From NCBI GenBank assembly GCA_025363755.1, contig JANYLQ010000002.1, forward strand, positions 1 through 64,000: a stretch of DNA of 64,000 nt. Direction: 5' to 3'. Positions 44,685 to 53,278 of this stretch are shown here, in pieces. Numbering within the stretch: the first letter of the stretch is position 1; every line of letters starts with the position of its first letter. The DNA comes from Hyphomicrobiales bacterium. GTDB lineage: Bacteria; Pseudomonadota; Alphaproteobacteria; Rhizobiales; Aestuariivirgaceae. A model generated the notes under the pieces. The model was not told the origin of the DNA. It did not search any database and was given only the letters and a program-made list of their open reading frames with translations. A program made the translations under genes and the position numbers.

Positions 44685-45083
44685 TCACCGCCCGCGCTCA
44701 ATCTCCACACCCACACTCCGCGCATTCGGGATGATATCTGGCTTCTCAATCCTAACCCTTGCCGCCGCCACGCGCTTATCGCGGAGGCAGGATTCTGCAA
44801 ATCTCTCGGCCAGTGTCTCGACCAGATTCACATGGCCCTCAGCCACAATTGATTCAACCTTTTTTGCGATAATTTCATAAGAAACCACATGGCTGATTTC
44901 ATCTTTGATGGGGCCTTCCGCTTCATGCACCGACAGATCAATATTCACGATGATCCGCTGCGGCTTCTCCTTCTCATGATCATAAATACCAATCAGCGCC
45001 ATAACTTCTAAATCGCGCACAAACACATGGCGCAGGCGGCTGGATGCGCTGGCCACGTGATGGGTAATCTTCGGGCCGCTCAT
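44685..45083 (-). CDS. folB: Dihydroneopterin aldolase-family protein
   Basis: 132 aa: VFVRDLEVMALIGIYDHEKEKPQRIIVNIDL contains the FolB signature with the catalytic-site Glu/His region, followed by SYEIIAKKVESIVAEGHVNLVETLAER. It cleaves dihydroneopterin in folate synthesis. Its start overlaps the stop of an SDR gene (ATGA); the SDR may be a pterin reductase of the same pathway. Confidence 0.9.
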   Translation of the reverse strand: MSGPKITHHVASASSRLRHVFVRDLEVMALIGIYDHEKEKPQRIIVNIDLSVHEAEGPIKDEISHVVSYEIIAKKVESIVAEGHVNLVETLAERFAESCLRDKRVAAARVRIEKPDIIPNARSVGVEIERGR

Positions 45084-45835
45084 TCCTTCACCTCAACCAC
45101 GTCTGGCGTTTTCCAAACTAAATGTTGACCGCCATCAAGGGCGATCATTTGGCCAGTCAGCGCTGGTTGCGATAATATGAACTTAACAGTTTCGCTGATC
45201 TCCGCTGGCGACGTGCCGCGCTCTAGCAACGTCAAACTTTCCTGCTTTGCAAAATCTTCATCGCCCATCCGTGATGAAGGGAGTGCTGGCCCAGGGCCAA
45301 TTGCGTTCACCCGAATGCGCGGCGCCAAGGCCTGCGCCATGGTGCGCGTGGCCGTCCACAATCCCGATTTTGCAATCGTATAAGAAAAGAACAACGGATT
45401 TAGCCGCCACACGCGTTGGTCTATCAGATTGATAATATTACCATTTTCGCCATCTGGGAGTTGCTTTGCAAAGGCCTGCGCCAACATTACAGGCGCGCGC
45501 AAATTAACGTCCATGTGGCTTTGCCACATCGGAGCTTCGAGATTGCCAAGACGATCAAATTCGAACATCGAAGCATTATTGATCAAAGCTGTGAGCGGCC
45601 CAACTGCCTCGACAGCTTTTGCCATAAGTCTTTCGCCAATATCAACATCAGCCAAATTGCCTTGCACGGCCACAGCGTTGCGCCCTGCGGCGCGGATAAG
45701 CTTCACAACACCTTCAGCCTCAGCTGCAGAGCCATTATAATGCACCACAACATCCCAACCATCACCAGCAAGATCAAGCGCAATTTGACGGCCAATGCGT
45801 TTTGCGGCACCCGTTATGAGAACGCTTTTAATCAT
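45080..45835 (-). CDS. SDR-family oxidoreductase, possibly pteridine reductase
   Basis: 251 aa. The NAD(P) loop is TGAAKRIGRQIA, with NNASMFE next. The active-site pattern is intact: YTIAKSGL gives Tyr-x3-Lys. Position next to folB and the TGAAKRIGR start are typical of FolM-like dihydromonapterin/dihydrofolate reductases; substrate assignment is inference. Its ATG shares a base with the cupin stop codon. Confidence 0.85.
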   Translation of the reverse strand: MIKSVLITGAAKRIGRQIALDLAGDGWDVVVHYNGSAAEAEGVVKLIRAAGRNAVAVQGNLADVDIGERLMAKAVEAVGPLTALINNASMFEFDRLGNLEAPMWQSHMDVNLRAPVMLAQAFAKQLPDGENGNIINLIDQRVWRLNPLFFSYTIAKSGLWTATRTMAQALAPRIRVNAIGPGPALPSSRMGDEDFAKQESLTLLERGTSPAEISETVKFILSQPALTGQMIALDGGQHLVWKTPDVVEVKE

Positions 45836-46212
45836 CACCCCTCCGGCATCAGAATTACATAATGCTTCTTGACTTTCCGCACCGTTTGCCATGTGCCCTT
45901 AAAGCCAGCCGGAATGATAAAAGCATCGCCGCGCTTCAATCGCCATTTTTTACCATCTTCGCGGGTCAACACTGCTTCACCTTGGATAAAATGGCAGAAT
46001 TCCCATTCAACATAATCGACTTTCACTGTGCCGGGCGTCGATTCCCATATACCACTGAACAAGCGGCCGTCGTCTGAACTGAAATGGTTCCAAGTATTTG
46101 TCTTATAGGAACCCTTAATCAACTTGGTTTTATCCGACGTGCCCTTTTCCTTCTTGGGCGCAGTTTTGCCCGTGGTCTTCATCACCAGAATATCTGTGGG
46201 ATCAGGCATCAT
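45835..46212 (-). CDS. Cupin domain protein (DUF861 type)
   Basis: 125 aa. A single cupin barrel of the cupin_3 class: FSGIWESTPGTVKVDYVEWEFCHFIQGEAVLT, then WRLKRGDAFIIPAGFKGTWQTVRKVKKHYV. No defined substrate. It overlaps the CCA-adding enzyme gene upstream by 11 bases if the first ATG is used. A start at 46182 is also possible. Confidence 0.85.
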   Translation of the reverse strand: MMPDPTDILVMKTTGKTAPKKEKGTSDKTKLIKGSYKTNTWNHFSSDDGRLFSGIWESTPGTVKVDYVEWEFCHFIQGEAVLTREDGKKWRLKRGDAFIIPAGFKGTWQTVRKVKKHYVILMPEG

Positions 46213-47404
46213 GTTTTAGTCGCTCCAATAATTCTTCTCGCGTAGGCACAAAATCGCTCGCCACCCACCAATCTTCTAAACTTCGCAACACTTCGCCCAT
46301 ATAGGGGCCAGAAGCAATGCCAGCTTCTAACAAATCCTGCCCATTGATCGGCAATTTCGGAATGGGCCAATGCTTGGGTAAGTCGAGCAGAGCTCGCCAT
46401 TTCTTATCGCGTTTAGAGGCCCTGCCGCTAGCCCAACCCAATTCCACAGAATCTGTCCAAGCCTGCCCTCCCAAATGATAAAGCATGGTACGCTGTTCCG
46501 ACATCTTTAGTTTCGGCGACAAATCCGGCCCAGTGCCAAGATCATCAATACGCTGGGCTTCAGCATTTGAAAGCCGCAGATCCTGCTTCAGATCGTCTGG
46601 TTTCTTTGCAAGGCAATATAGTCGCAACACGGCATCGTCCGGCAAGCGACCGATCAATCGCCAATCATCAGTATACGGAATAATTTTTCTCAGCACACCC
46701 GAAGCGGCCATAATTTTTAACGTTGGCACTGCGCGCGGTGCAACAACAATTTTGAACATTTCCTGACGGATGCGTTCTGCAGAAATCTTTTTCAAGCCTG
46801 ACTTTAATTTGGCACATGCAGCCAATCCAATTTTATCAGGCCCACCTTTTCCAAACCGCGCATGAAAACGGAAGAAGCGTAAGATACGCAAATAGTCTTC
46901 CTTGATGCGCATCTTTGCATCGCCAACGAACCTAACTCTGTTTCTCAGTAAATCGCCATAACCATTTGTAAAATCATAAATTTTACCCGCAGCGTCACAA
47001 TACATCGCATTCATCGTAAAGTCGCGGCGCATGGCATCTTCGGCCCACTCAGAAGTATAAGCTACCATGGCACGCCTGCCGTCTGTTTCCACATCCCGGC
47101 GCAAAGTCGTCACCTCAAATGGTATACCACCATTCACCACTGTCACCGTGCCATGGTCAAAACCAGTGGGGTGGACGCCAAAGCCAGCCGCTTTGCAAAC
47201 TCGCATCACATCGGTGGGCAACATCGTTGTCGCAAGATCAACATCAGCAATCGGAACACCCAGCAAAGCATTGCGCACAGCACCACCCGCCACACGCACT
47301 TCTCCACCGCCTCGCGTGATCACAGCCATCACCTGTTGCAGGCGCGGCTCATTCAACCAAACAGCTTTGCGAAAACTAGGAAGGGGTTTCATAGAGGCGG
47401 TCAT
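46202..47404 (-). CDS. cca: CCA tRNA nucleotidyltransferase / poly(A) polymerase family
   Basis: 400 aa. Nucleotidyltransferase domain: VRVAGGAVRNALLGVPIADVDLATT carries the GG...D-x-D catalytic set. RRDFTMNAMYCD and the tRNA-binding motif EDYLRILRFFRFHARFG are also clear. Class II, alphaproteobacterial type. Its start region overlaps the Nudix gene end by 29 bases, or 17 from the second Met. It adds or repairs the tRNA 3'-CCA. Confidence 0.92.
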   Translation of the reverse strand: MTASMKPLPSFRKAVWLNEPRLQQVMAVITRGGGEVRVAGGAVRNALLGVPIADVDLATTMLPTDVMRVCKAAGFGVHPTGFDHGTVTVVNGGIPFEVTTLRRDVETDGRRAMVAYTSEWAEDAMRRDFTMNAMYCDAAGKIYDFTNGYGDLLRNRVRFVGDAKMRIKEDYLRILRFFRFHARFGKGGPDKIGLAACAKLKSGLKKISAERIRQEMFKIVVAPRAVPTLKIMAASGVLRKIIPYTDDWRLIGRLPDDAVLRLYCLAKKPDDLKQDLRLSNAEAQRIDDLGTGPDLSPKLKMSEQRTMLYHLGGQAWTDSVELGWASGRASKRDKKWRALLDLPKHWPIPKLPINGQDLLEAGIASGPYMGEVLRSLEDWWVASDFVPTREELLERLKHDA

Positions 47405-48011
47405 ATAAATTCTTTATCATGCCGGCAGTCGCCCCCCAAATATATCTCTCACCATGCGGATAAACATAAAAATGCCGCACCATCCCTTTCCATTCGCGCG
47501 ACTGAGTTTGGCGATTTTGGGGGTTCATCAAAAACGAAAGCGGCACCTCAAATATATCATCCACCTCATGGGCGTGGGCTTGCAGATCAAAACCTTCGCG
47601 CACCAAAGCCACCACTGGCGTTACCACATATTGCGTAATGGTCAGATAACCGTCGAGATAACCCAGCGGAGAAATAAACTCTGCCGCTAACCCAACTTCC
47701 TCCATCGTCTCTCTGAGTGCCGCAGCCAATGCCGTTTCGCCCAAATCCTGCCGCCCGCCTGGAAAAGCAATTTGGCCGCCGTGACTGGTCAAATGCGCTG
47801 TACGCTGAGTGAGCATGACACTTGGCCCTGTTTCACGGAGAATAATAGGAACGAGAACTGATGCAGCCTTTGTCACCACCCCATTCGGTATCATACGTGC
47901 CCGTTCATTCATGTCATCATCTGAACGGTTCCAATCTGAAGGCGGTTCCACCAGCAAATGCTTTGCAGCGCGTGTCTTAAAATCTTCAAACGAAAAATCA
48001 GCCAATTTCAT
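47376..48011 (-). CDS. Nudix hydrolase, CoA pyrophosphatase type
   Basis: 211 aa from the ATG at 48011, which lies inside the end of the DUF1285 gene. The Nudix box is intact: GGRQDLGETALAAALRETMEEVGL. A CoA-specific upstream motif is visible (MLTQRTAHLTSHGGQIAFPGG). Cleaves coenzyme A or related pyrophosphates. Confidence 0.9.
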   Translation of the reverse strand: MKLADFSFEDFKTRAAKHLLVEPPSDWNRSDDDMNERARMIPNGVVTKAASVLVPIILRETGPSVMLTQRTAHLTSHGGQIAFPGGRQDLGETALAAALRETMEEVGLAAEFISPLGYLDGYLTITQYVVTPVVALVREGFDLQAHAHEVDDIFEVPLSFLMNPQNRQTQSREWKGMVRHFYVYPHGERYIWGATAGMIKNLYDRLYETPS

Positions 48012-48567
48012 CTGCCTTTTGCATGGGATAGAACACGCCGGAAGACCAAACGCCAAACCATTCGCCCTCAGTCACACCCAGCGCCACCAAATCATAAAAC
48101 AACGCTCGCGAAACCAAAGCCTCCAAATTTCTGCGCACTAAGATATAGGGCTTTAAGCCGCCCGTGCCAGCCTCATCGGCCACCCGCATAGGATGATCTG
48201 GCCCCAGCACAAATTCATCGTCGACATTCGTTTCGAAACTAATTTTCTGACTACGATCTGCGCCAGATACCGCCATACGGATCGCCAGAAACGGAGCATC
48301 GTCAACGCGGATGCCACATCTCTCGACCGGCGTAACCAGATAATATTTGCCGTCCGCGTCATATCGCAAAATTGACGCAAATAATTTCATCAGCGGTTTG
48401 CGACCAATCGGCGAGTTCATGTAATACCACAGACCATCGCCAGCGATGCGCATGTCAATATCGCCGCAGAATGGCGGGTTCCATAGCTCTACAGGTGGCA
48501 GGCCTTTTGCCTTAACCACATCATTTAAACCTTTCAGCGGATTGCTGACATCACTCGCAGTCGTCAT
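47998..48567 (-). CDS. DUF1285 protein
   Basis: 189 aa of the DUF1285 family: PPVELWNPPFCGDIDMRIAGDGLWYYMNSPIGR at the N-terminus and KYYLVTPVERCGIRVDDAPFLA in the middle. Structure-only family without known biochemical function. First gene of the leftward DUF1285-Nudix-cca group, divergent from moxR, an arrangement that recurs in Rhizobiales. Confidence 0.88.
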   Translation of the reverse strand: MTTASDVSNPLKGLNDVVKAKGLPPVELWNPPFCGDIDMRIAGDGLWYYMNSPIGRKPLMKLFASILRYDADGKYYLVTPVERCGIRVDDAPFLAIRMAVSGADRSQKISFETNVDDEFVLGPDHPMRVADEAGTGGLKPYILVRRNLEALVSRALFYDLVALGVTEGEWFGVWSSGVFYPMQKADEIG

Positions 48568-48672
48568 TGTTCCAATCTATACAGATATTTCGAAATTGAG
48601 TCGCAAAAAGCGGCTGACATGATTGCGCCATTCTTGGGCGTAATTGTAACGGTAAATGAATTAGGAAGACAG

Positions 48673-49653
48673 ATGGCAAAAGCAAAAACAGTAAATGATT
48701 ACGATGCAACCAGCGCCAAATTGCAGGCCGCAAAGACTGCGCTGAATAATGTTGTGTTTGGCCAAAATGATGTAATCGAATTGGCTATGATCGCGATCCT
48801 CGCTGGCGGACATGCATTAATTGTTGGCGCACCTGGCCTTGCCAAAACCAAACTCGCCACATCTTTAGGCACAGTTTTGGGCCTCAACGAAAAGCGCGTT
48901 CAATTCACACCCGATTTAATGCCTGCGGATATTCTTGGCGCAGAAGTTCTTGATGAAGTAAATGGCAAACGTGCTTTTCGATTCATACCCGGTCCGGTGT
49001 TCTGCCAACTTCTAATGGCTGACGAAATCAACCGGGCATCACCGCGTACACAGTCGGCACTCCTGCAATCGATGCAGGAACACCACGTAACGGTGGCTGG
49101 CGAACGCCACGATTTGCCTCAGCCATTCCACGTGCTCGCCACGCAAAACCCAATTGAGCAAGAAGGCACATATCCATTGCCTGAAGCACAGCTTGATCGT
49201 TTTCTTGTGCAGGTAGATATTTCATATCCGCCACTCGATGCCGAACGCCGCATGCTGTTTGCGACGACTGGCAATGAAGAAACCCAACCTGTGGCCGTGC
49301 TCACAACTGCCGATTTGATGAGCGCGCAGAAACTCACGCGTGATATTCCAGTGGGCGAGCAAGTGACTGATGCAATCTTGAAAGTTGTCCGCGCCGCAAG
49401 GCCGAGCGCCGAAACAAGTAAAATGATCAACGACAATGTCGCGTGGGGGCCATCGCCTCGCGCTGCTCAGGCCTTGATGCTCTGCGCCAAAGCCCGTGCT
49501 ATGTTGCAAGGTCGCTTATCGCCCTCTGTGGAAGATGTGATTGCATTGCTTGAACCCGTGTTTAAACATCGTATGGCGCTCAACTTTTCAGCACGCGCTG
49601 ATGGCGTGACGGTGCAATCAGTCATTGCTCACTTGGCGCAAACCTTAGCATAA
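48673..49653 (+). CDS. MoxR-type AAA+ ATPase
   Basis: 326 aa. Walker A is VGAPGLAKTKLA, Walker B LLMADEINR with sensor 1 in VLATQNPIEQEGTYPLPEAQLDRF. This is the canonical MoxR pattern. AGGAAG lies before the ATG at 48673; the frame is open 54 bases further up. MoxR proteins act as chaperones for vWA partners. The next three genes encode DUF58 and membrane proteins of the usual partner set. Confidence 0.93.
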   Translation: MAKAKTVNDYDATSAKLQAAKTALNNVVFGQNDVIELAMIAILAGGHALIVGAPGLAKTKLATSLGTVLGLNEKRVQFTPDLMPADILGAEVLDEVNGKRAFRFIPGPVFCQLLMADEINRASPRTQSALLQSMQEHHVTVAGERHDLPQPFHVLATQNPIEQEGTYPLPEAQLDRFLVQVDISYPPLDAERRMLFATTGNEETQPVAVLTTADLMSAQKLTRDIPVGEQVTDAILKVVRAARPSAETSKMINDNVAWGPSPRAAQALMLCAKARAMLQGRLSPSVEDVIALLEPVFKHRMALNFSARADGVTVQSVIAHLAQTLA

Positions 49654-49658
49654 ACCAA

Positions 49659-50528
49659 ATGGCGCAAGCGGCACCTCATAACACCAGCCAAAGAGCAGAT
49701 GCTCTTTCGCAAAAGCTTCCGGCACTATTGGTAAAGGCCGAGCGTGTGGCTGCCACGGTTATGCTGGGAGTTCACGGCCGCAAACGCGCAGGTCCGGGCG
49801 AAAATTTCTGGGCTTACCGTCACTATAGTTTTGGTGATTCAACGCAGCGTATTGATTGGCACAAAAGCTCAAAGTCCGACCAAGTTTATATTCGTGAAAA
49901 CGAATGGGAGGCCGCCAACACGTTGTGGCTCTGGTCAAACATCGGCCCGCGCATGGATTTCAAATCGCATTTGGCAACCGAAACCAAAAAAGAGCGGGCA
50001 CAAATTTTGCAACTAGCCTTGGCCAGCTTGGCCATCCGGGCCCATGAACGCATCGGCGCAATCGGCAGTGACCGCCGGGCCGGAACAGGCCAAATGGCAT
50101 TACGCCAATTGGCCGAGGATTGCGCCAAACCCAACGACAACCCTTTGCCTGTGCCTCGCGCCATGCAACGTCAATCAGCCGCTGTTTTGATTTCCGATTT
50201 CCTCGATGAGCCAGAAGCAATCAAGCGCGCCATGGCAACTTTGGCCGAATCCGGCGTGCGCGGGCACTTATTGCAAATCACCGATCCGGCAGAAGAAACC
50301 CTGCCCTATGATGGCCGCATGGAATTCTTGGGTCTCGATTCTACCCAAAAATTCCTCGCCAATAAAACCCAAAATCTTCGGGCGAAATATATTGAGGCCT
50401 TTGCCACCCAACGCGAAGCCGTTCGCCAAATTGCATCGCGCCTTGGCTGGTCATTCACGGTGCATCGTACGGATGAACAACTCAGCAAATGTTTACAAGC
50501 CTTGCATCTCCGGATCAGCGATCGATGA
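49659..50528 (+). CDS. DUF58 domain protein
   Basis: 289 aa. The DUF58 signature is GVHGRKRAGPGENFWAYRHYSFGDSTQRIDWHKSSKSD, followed by a vWA-like C-terminal half (VLISDFLDEPEAIKRAMATLAESGVRGHLLQ). It is the standard partner of MoxR ATPases. Five bases after moxR; its TGA overlaps the ATG of the following gene. Confidence 0.9.
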   Translation: MAQAAPHNTSQRADALSQKLPALLVKAERVAATVMLGVHGRKRAGPGENFWAYRHYSFGDSTQRIDWHKSSKSDQVYIRENEWEAANTLWLWSNIGPRMDFKSHLATETKKERAQILQLALASLAIRAHERIGAIGSDRRAGTGQMALRQLAEDCAKPNDNPLPVPRAMQRQSAAVLISDFLDEPEAIKRAMATLAESGVRGHLLQITDPAEETLPYDGRMEFLGLDSTQKFLANKTQNLRAKYIEAFATQREAVRQIASRLGWSFTVHRTDEQLSKCLQALHLRISDR

Positions 50529-53278
50529 TGCAATTTTTTCAAGCCCTCAGTTTCGAAACGCCATTGGCACTCTGGGGCCTACTGGCGCTACCTGTCATCT
50601 GGTGGCTACTGCGCTTTAGCCCGCCACGCCCACAATCCATAAAGTTTCCTCCTTTGCGCATCTTGCTGGGCCTCAAACAACAGGAAGAAACGCCAGACAA
50701 AACGCCGTGGTGGCTTTTGCTTTTGAGATTAGCCCTGGCCGTAGTCTTAATCCTCGCAGTAGCCCACCCAAAAAATAGCGAAAAAAGTATTATCGCCCAA
50801 GGCACCGGCCCTTTACTGTTGATTGTCGATGATGGCTGGGCCGCAGCTAAAAATTGGCCCAAGCGCGTAGAGGCGATGCAAACCATTTTAACTGAGGCTC
50901 AGAATGCTGGTCGTGTCGTCACGCTTGCTCCGACAACACCAACAGTCCGCCCAACCAGTCTGACGGAGGTCGCCGCCAGCGATGCATTAAATATCTTGCG
51001 CGCTCTTCAGCCTCAAGCCCTTTCAACTGATCGCAGCGCGTTATTGAAGCGGCTGAACGACGAAAGGCCAAAACCAGGCCAAGTGATTTGGTTGACGGAT
51101 GGTCTTGATTCTGGTTCGGCGCAGAGCTTCGCAACGGGCCTTTCGCAACAATTCGGCAACACTGTCTCAGCATTGCAATTGCCGGAAGATACAACGATTG
51201 CATTGGGTAAGCCCACCATTGACGGCAGCGATATTAAAGTCACTGTTTTTCAGGGCATAAACTCAGAAACAAAATCAATAGCCCAAGCCATCGCGGGCAA
51301 TAGCCGTGTTTTATCGGAAGCACCTATTGATTTTGTAGGAAGCAATACTGCCTCAGCAAAACTTGTGCTGCCCATTGAGCTGCGCAATGAGATTCAATCA
51401 ATAACCATTAACGGCCAAAATCATGCTGGGGCCAGACAGTTGCTGGATGATCGATGGCGCAGAAAATCAATCGCCATCCAATCTGGAACGGCGCTCGAAG
51501 CCGCCCAACCCCTGCTCTCACCTTTGCATTATGTGACGCGTGCATTGGAACCTTATGGCGAGATTCAAGAACCGACTAATGTCGATGAATTAAAAGCAGC
51601 TTTAGATGCAGGCCTCTCGATGTTGGTGATGGCCGACATTGGCAACATCGGCCAAAAGAACCATGATGCCATTCTGCCGTGGATTGAAAAAGGTGGTGTG
51701 CTACTGCGATTTGCTGGCCCGCATTTGGCCGCGACCAATGACGATTTACTTCCCGTAAAGCTGCGCGAAGGTGATCGCAATTTAGGAAGTGCATTGAGCT
51801 GGGAAACCCCACAGGCCATACAATTTTTTTCCGACAAGAGCCTGTTTGCAGGATTGATGCTAGACCCCAAAGTAACGATCTCTCGCCAAATATTAGCCGA
51901 GCCTGATACCGATCTACCCGATAAAACTTGGGCGAGTTTAGGTGACGGCACACCGCTGGTGACAGCCACGCGCAAAGGCAAAGGGTTCATCATTTTGTTT
52001 CACGTTACAGCAAACGCAGATTGGTCTAATCTGCCGCTTTCCGGAACATTTGTAGACATGCTCCAACGCATCACCGACATCGCCCCCGCGGCCGGCAGCA
52101 ACACAGCATCGACAGCATCAAACGACCAAACCAATGCTTTTTCTTTGAGACTCTTGCTAAATGGTGCAGGCGAGCTTGTAACCCCAACCGTTACCATCGA
52201 CGCTATCCAAGCCAAAGACTTTGACAGCGCCAAAGCATCGGCCAAAACCCCACCCGGAATTTATGCGCTCGGCAACCGGGAGCGCGCTATCAATTTGGAT
52301 TTGAAACAAACTGACCTGACACCCATTACGAACTTGGGAGGTGGATTGACGTTGCAAAATATTACGCCTCCTAAAAACACAAGCTTTGCAGCAAGCCTTT
52401 TTATCTTGGCCGCACTCCTATTTCTTGCTGACACTTTGGCTGCTCTGATCCTGGGCGGCGGCCTGAAAATGATCAGCCGCTCCGCCACAGCTGCATCGTT
52501 GGTCTTCCTCGTGAGTGGTGCATTCCTGTTCTCACCCCAAGACGGTCGCGCCGATGATAATTCCGATGTGAAAGCCACCACTGAAACCCATTTGGCTTTC
52601 GTAAAAACTGGAGATGCCGAAATAGACCAAACAAGCGAACAAGGTTTAAAAGGCCTTGGTCTGATAATGGCAGATCGCACTTCTGCCGCTTTGGGAGCGC
52701 CAATAGGCGTCAACGTCGAAACCGATGAACTTGTGTTCTACCCAGTACTCTATTGGCCGGTAAACGAAGCAGCTCAACCTCCGAACGAAAACGGTCTAGC
52801 TCGCATCGATGCCTATATGAAAAATGGCGGAACAATTGTTTTTGATACACGCGATGCCGGAACAGATTTTGGCAGCGGCAGCGCCAACGGTGACGCGCTA
52901 AAGCGTATTCTTGCCAAGCTTGATGTTCCAGCACTGGAACCTGTGCCTGAGGGACATGCCCTCACGAAATCATTCTATCTCTTGAAGGATTGGCCCGGCC
53001 GATATGAAGGCGGTGTGCTCTGGGTTGAAGCCAAAAATGGCGAAAATCCTGCGAAATCGGATGGCGTATCAGGAATCATTATTGGATCTAACGACTATGC
53101 CGCAGCATGGGCTTTAGACGAAAATGCTGTGCCACTTAATGCCATTGTTGGTGGCTCTGACCGTCAACGTGAATATGCTTTCCGTGTCGGGGTCAACATT
53201 GTGATGTATGCACTCACCGGAAATTACAAAACCGATCAAGTGCACGTACCAGCGCTTCTTGAAAGACTGGGCCAATGA
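50525..53278 (+). CDS. BatA-N/DUF4159 membrane protein
   Basis: 917 aa. The aerotolerance-regulator N-terminal domain has two membrane helices (residues 10-25 and 60-75). The extracytoplasmic middle, with vWA- and GATase-like stretches, begins LLIVDDGWAAAKNW. Two further helices (about residues 625-675) follow. The C-terminal DUF4159 domain runs from about residue 700 and includes FYPVLYWPV, GLARIDAYMKNGGTIVFDTRDAG and YDFRVGVN-like YAFRVGVNIVMYALTGNYK. Predicted membrane complex with MoxR and DUF58. ATGA coupling at both ends. Confidence 0.88.
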   Translation: MMQFFQALSFETPLALWGLLALPVIWWLLRFSPPRPQSIKFPPLRILLGLKQQEETPDKTPWWLLLLRLALAVVLILAVAHPKNSEKSIIAQGTGPLLLIVDDGWAAAKNWPKRVEAMQTILTEAQNAGRVVTLAPTTPTVRPTSLTEVAASDALNILRALQPQALSTDRSALLKRLNDERPKPGQVIWLTDGLDSGSAQSFATGLSQQFGNTVSALQLPEDTTIALGKPTIDGSDIKVTVFQGINSETKSIAQAIAGNSRVLSEAPIDFVGSNTASAKLVLPIELRNEIQSITINGQNHAGARQLLDDRWRRKSIAIQSGTALEAAQPLLSPLHYVTRALEPYGEIQEPTNVDELKAALDAGLSMLVMADIGNIGQKNHDAILPWIEKGGVLLRFAGPHLAATNDDLLPVKLREGDRNLGSALSWETPQAIQFFSDKSLFAGLMLDPKVTISRQILAEPDTDLPDKTWASLGDGTPLVTATRKGKGFIILFHVTANADWSNLPLSGTFVDMLQRITDIAPAAGSNTASTASNDQTNAFSLRLLLNGAGELVTPTVTIDAIQAKDFDSAKASAKTPPGIYALGNRERAINLDLKQTDLTPITNLGGGLTLQNITPPKNTSFAASLFILAALLFLADTLAALILGGGLKMISRSATAASLVFLVSGAFLFSPQDGRADDNSDVKATTETHLAFVKTGDAEIDQTSEQGLKGLGLIMADRTSAALGAPIGVNVETDELVFYPVLYWPVNEAAQPPNENGLARIDAYMKNGGTIVFDTRDAGTDFGSGSANGDALKRILAKLDVPALEPVPEGHALTKSFYLLKDWPGRYEGGVLWVEAKNGENPAKSDGVSGIIIGSNDYAAAWALDENAVPLNAIVGGSDRQREYAFRVGVNIVMYALTGNYKTDQVHVPALLERLGQ